A DNA stretch of 54,187 bases from Allochromatium palmeri (GTDB lineage Bacteria; Pseudomonadota; Gammaproteobacteria; Chromatiales; Chromatiaceae): contig NZ_WNKT01000025.1 of the NCBI RefSeq assembly GCF_009720725.1, forward strand, positions 1-54,187, written 5' to 3'. Position numbers and translations under genes: made by a program. Of the stretch, positions 52,808-54,187 are shown piece by piece. The notes beneath the pieces were generated by a model. It did no database searches. It was not told where the DNA came from and saw only the letters and a program-made list of their open reading frames with translations. Position 1 is the first letter of the stretch. Every line of letters starts with the position of its first letter.

Positions 52808-54055
52808 ATGAGCAACACTCCTTCTTCCACGACATCCCCCTGGCTCACTATCGTCGGACTCGGTGAGGACGGACTCGCTGGGCTTAGCGAAACGGCGCGT
52901 CAGGCCATCGACGAGGCGCGCCTGCTCTTCGGCGGTGCGCGGCATCTGGCGCTCGTCCCGGAGCGTCCCGACCAGGAGCGTCAGCCCTGGCCGAGTCCGT
53001 TCGAGCTGGCCTATGAACAACTTCTGGCCCGGCGCGGTCAGCCAGTATGCGTACTCGCCAGCGGCAATCCCATGCTGTTCGGCATCGGCGCGACGCTGGC
53101 GCAGCGCCTGGCGCCTGAGGAACTGCACATCCTGCCTGCGCCCTCGTCGGTCTCACTGGCGGCGGCGCGGCTGGGCTGGGCCTTGCAGGACGTCACGGTG
53201 ATTCCGGCGCATGGCCGGCCGCTGGCGCGCGTCAATCTACATCTCGCACCCAGCGCGCGGCTACTGGTGCTCTCTGCGGATGGCTCGACACCGCACCAAC
53301 TGGCGGCGCAACTGGTCGCACGCGGCTATGGCCCAAGCCGGCTGACGGTGCTGGAGCGGCTCGGCGGTGCGTTCGAGCGCCGGTTGGAAAACACGGCGGC
53401 AGAGTGGCATCAGCACGACGAAGCCGAGGCGTGCGCCACCCTCAATCTGATCGCGGTCGAGTGCCGGGCCGATCCGGACGCCCTGCCCCTGTCGCGTCGC
53501 GTCGGACTTCCAGATGCGGCCTATGAGCACGATGGCCAACTGACCAAGCGCGATATCCGCGCCGCGACCCTGGCGCGTCTGGCGCCGCTGCCGGGCGAGC
53601 TGTTGTGGGACGTGGGTGCTGGCTGTGGTTCGATCGGGATCGAATGGATGCGCACCGACGAGCGCAGCCGTGCCATCGCCATCGAGTCCGACGCGGGACG
53701 CCGCACGCTCATCGAACGCAATCGCGATGCGCTCGGCGTGCCCGATCTGCGGCTGGTGGCCGGGCGCGCGCCCGAAGCCCTGGATGATCTGGAGCCACCC
53801 GACGCCATCTTCATCGGCGGTGGACTCACGGTGGAGGGCGTCGCTGAGCGTTGCTGGTCGGCGCTCAAACCCGGCGGACGGCTGGTGGCCAACGCGGTCA
53901 CCATTCAGAGCGAAGCCTTTCTCGTCGCGCTGAGCGAGCGCATCGGCGGTGAGCTGACGCGGATCTCGGTCGCGCACGCCGCCCCGCTCGGGCGCTTCGA
54001 CGGCTGGCGCACGGCCATGCCGGTCACGCTCCTGACCGCTGTCAAACCGCGCTGA
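52808..54055 (+). CDS. cobL: Precorrin-6Y C5,15-methyltransferase (CbiE-CbiT fusion, CobL-type)
   Basis: This is 415 residues: an N-terminal CbiE tetrapyrrole methylase ([34 protein letters not shown]) and a C-terminal CbiT decarboxylase/methyltransferase ([29 protein letters not shown]). It works in cobalamin synthesis. The ATG at 52808 gives the family start [13 protein letters not shown]. No other cob gene lies within the window. Confidence 0.95.
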   Translation: MSNTPSSTTSPWLTIVGLGEDGLAGLSETARQAIDEARLLFGGARHLALVPERPDQERQPWPSPFELAYEQLLARRGQPVCVLASGNPMLFGIGATLAQRLAPEELHILPAPSSVSLAAARLGWALQDVTVIPAHGRPLARVNLHLAPSARLLVLSADGSTPHQLAAQLVARGYGPSRLTVLERLGGAFERRLENTAAEWHQHDEAEACATLNLIAVECRADPDALPLSRRVGLPDAAYEHDGQLTKRDIRAATLARLAPLPGELLWDVGAGCGSIGIEWMRTDERSRAIAIESDAGRRTLIERNRDALGVPDLRLVAGRAPEALDDLEPPDAIFIGGGLTVEGVAERCWSALKPGGRLVANAVTIQSEAFLVALSERIGGELTRISVAHAAPLGRFDGWRTAMPVTLLTAVKPR

Positions 54056-54132
54056 AGCGGCCGCGATGATGAGACGCCCCTCCAGTTTGCAGGGTCTGAT
54101 CTACCGGAATTAAGTACATCTATTAAATAATT

Positions 54133-54161
54133 TTAACAAAATACCTGTTTGAGTATATAAT
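54133..54161 (+). promoter_or_regulatory. Sigma70 promoter reading out of the window
   Basis: TTAACA (54133-54138) and TATAAT (54156-54161) are spaced by 17 bases in a strongly AT-rich stretch (54100-54175). The transcript would run rightwards into unseen sequence. Confidence 0.75.
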
Positions 54162-54187
54162 AAATATCTCTGCCATAAGCAAGAAGC

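Overview
The window looks like a GC-rich chromosome segment of a purple sulfur gammaproteobacterium (Chromatiaceae, Allochromatium-like). This is inferred from soxY and soxZ standing alone as a pair, the gammaproteobacterial pairs exbBD-msbA and rpsF-rpsR-DUF2232-rplI-dnaB, a type IV minor-pilin cluster, tex, gcvR and a cobalamin (CobL-type) gene. No rRNA, tRNA or CRISPR array was recognised.

Layout. 1-335: tail of an IS630-type transposase and a 7-bp repeat. 366-4918 (+): MoxR ATPase, DUF2201/VWA protein, BepA-like M48 protease, SoxY, SoxZ. 4968-7689: isoaspartyl-methyltransferase-like gene (-), then queF, rsgA and an EVE-domain gene (+). 7724-12918 (-): AAA/DUF1703 protein, hypothetical, SET-domain protein, tex, small Cys protein. 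13033-14596 (+): phosphopantetheinyl transferase and uppP. 14688-18179 (-): minor pilins pilE-fimT-pilW-pilX-pilV. 18367-22768 (+): exbB-exbD-msbA and an unusual Fe-S flavoprotein-like protein. 22792-23969 (-): small protein and ubiG.

24076-41980 (-) is a defence island: a complete type 1 BREX operon, transcribed brxA-brxB-brxC-[RecF-like ATPase]-[PD-(D/E)XK protein]-pglX-[DUF2281]-[AlbA_2/HATPase]-[DUF262/DUF1524]-pglZ-brxL. Nearly every junction overlaps or is only a few bases, so the extra genes are built into one transcript. Three points stand out. BrxL ends in what looks like a MIT_C (phospholipase-D-fold) domain. A two-gene ATPase plus nuclease-like module sits between brxC and pglX. 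The target-recognition half of pglX is strikingly AT-rich. Between the island and dnaB lies the broken tail of an excisionase-type HTH gene with a stop codon at its conserved Trp.

42129-48060 (-) is the rpsF-rpsR-DUF2232-rplI-dnaB operon, whose dnaB carries two inteins (345 and 421 residues). 48287-54055 holds a cNMP-binding protein, a DUF2892 membrane protein, a conserved hypothetical, gcvR, a PIN-PhoH protein, an L,D-transpeptidase lipoprotein and a CbiE-CbiT fusion. The last 130 bases are AT-rich and carry a good sigma70 promoter firing out of the window.

Working picture of the island (inference): PglX methylates host DNA, BrxA/B/C/PglZ/BrxL block unmodified phage, the DUF262/DUF1524 protein attacks modified phage DNA, and the ATPase/nuclease pair may be a second-line response. 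The AlbA_2 and DUF2281 proteins are candidate regulators.
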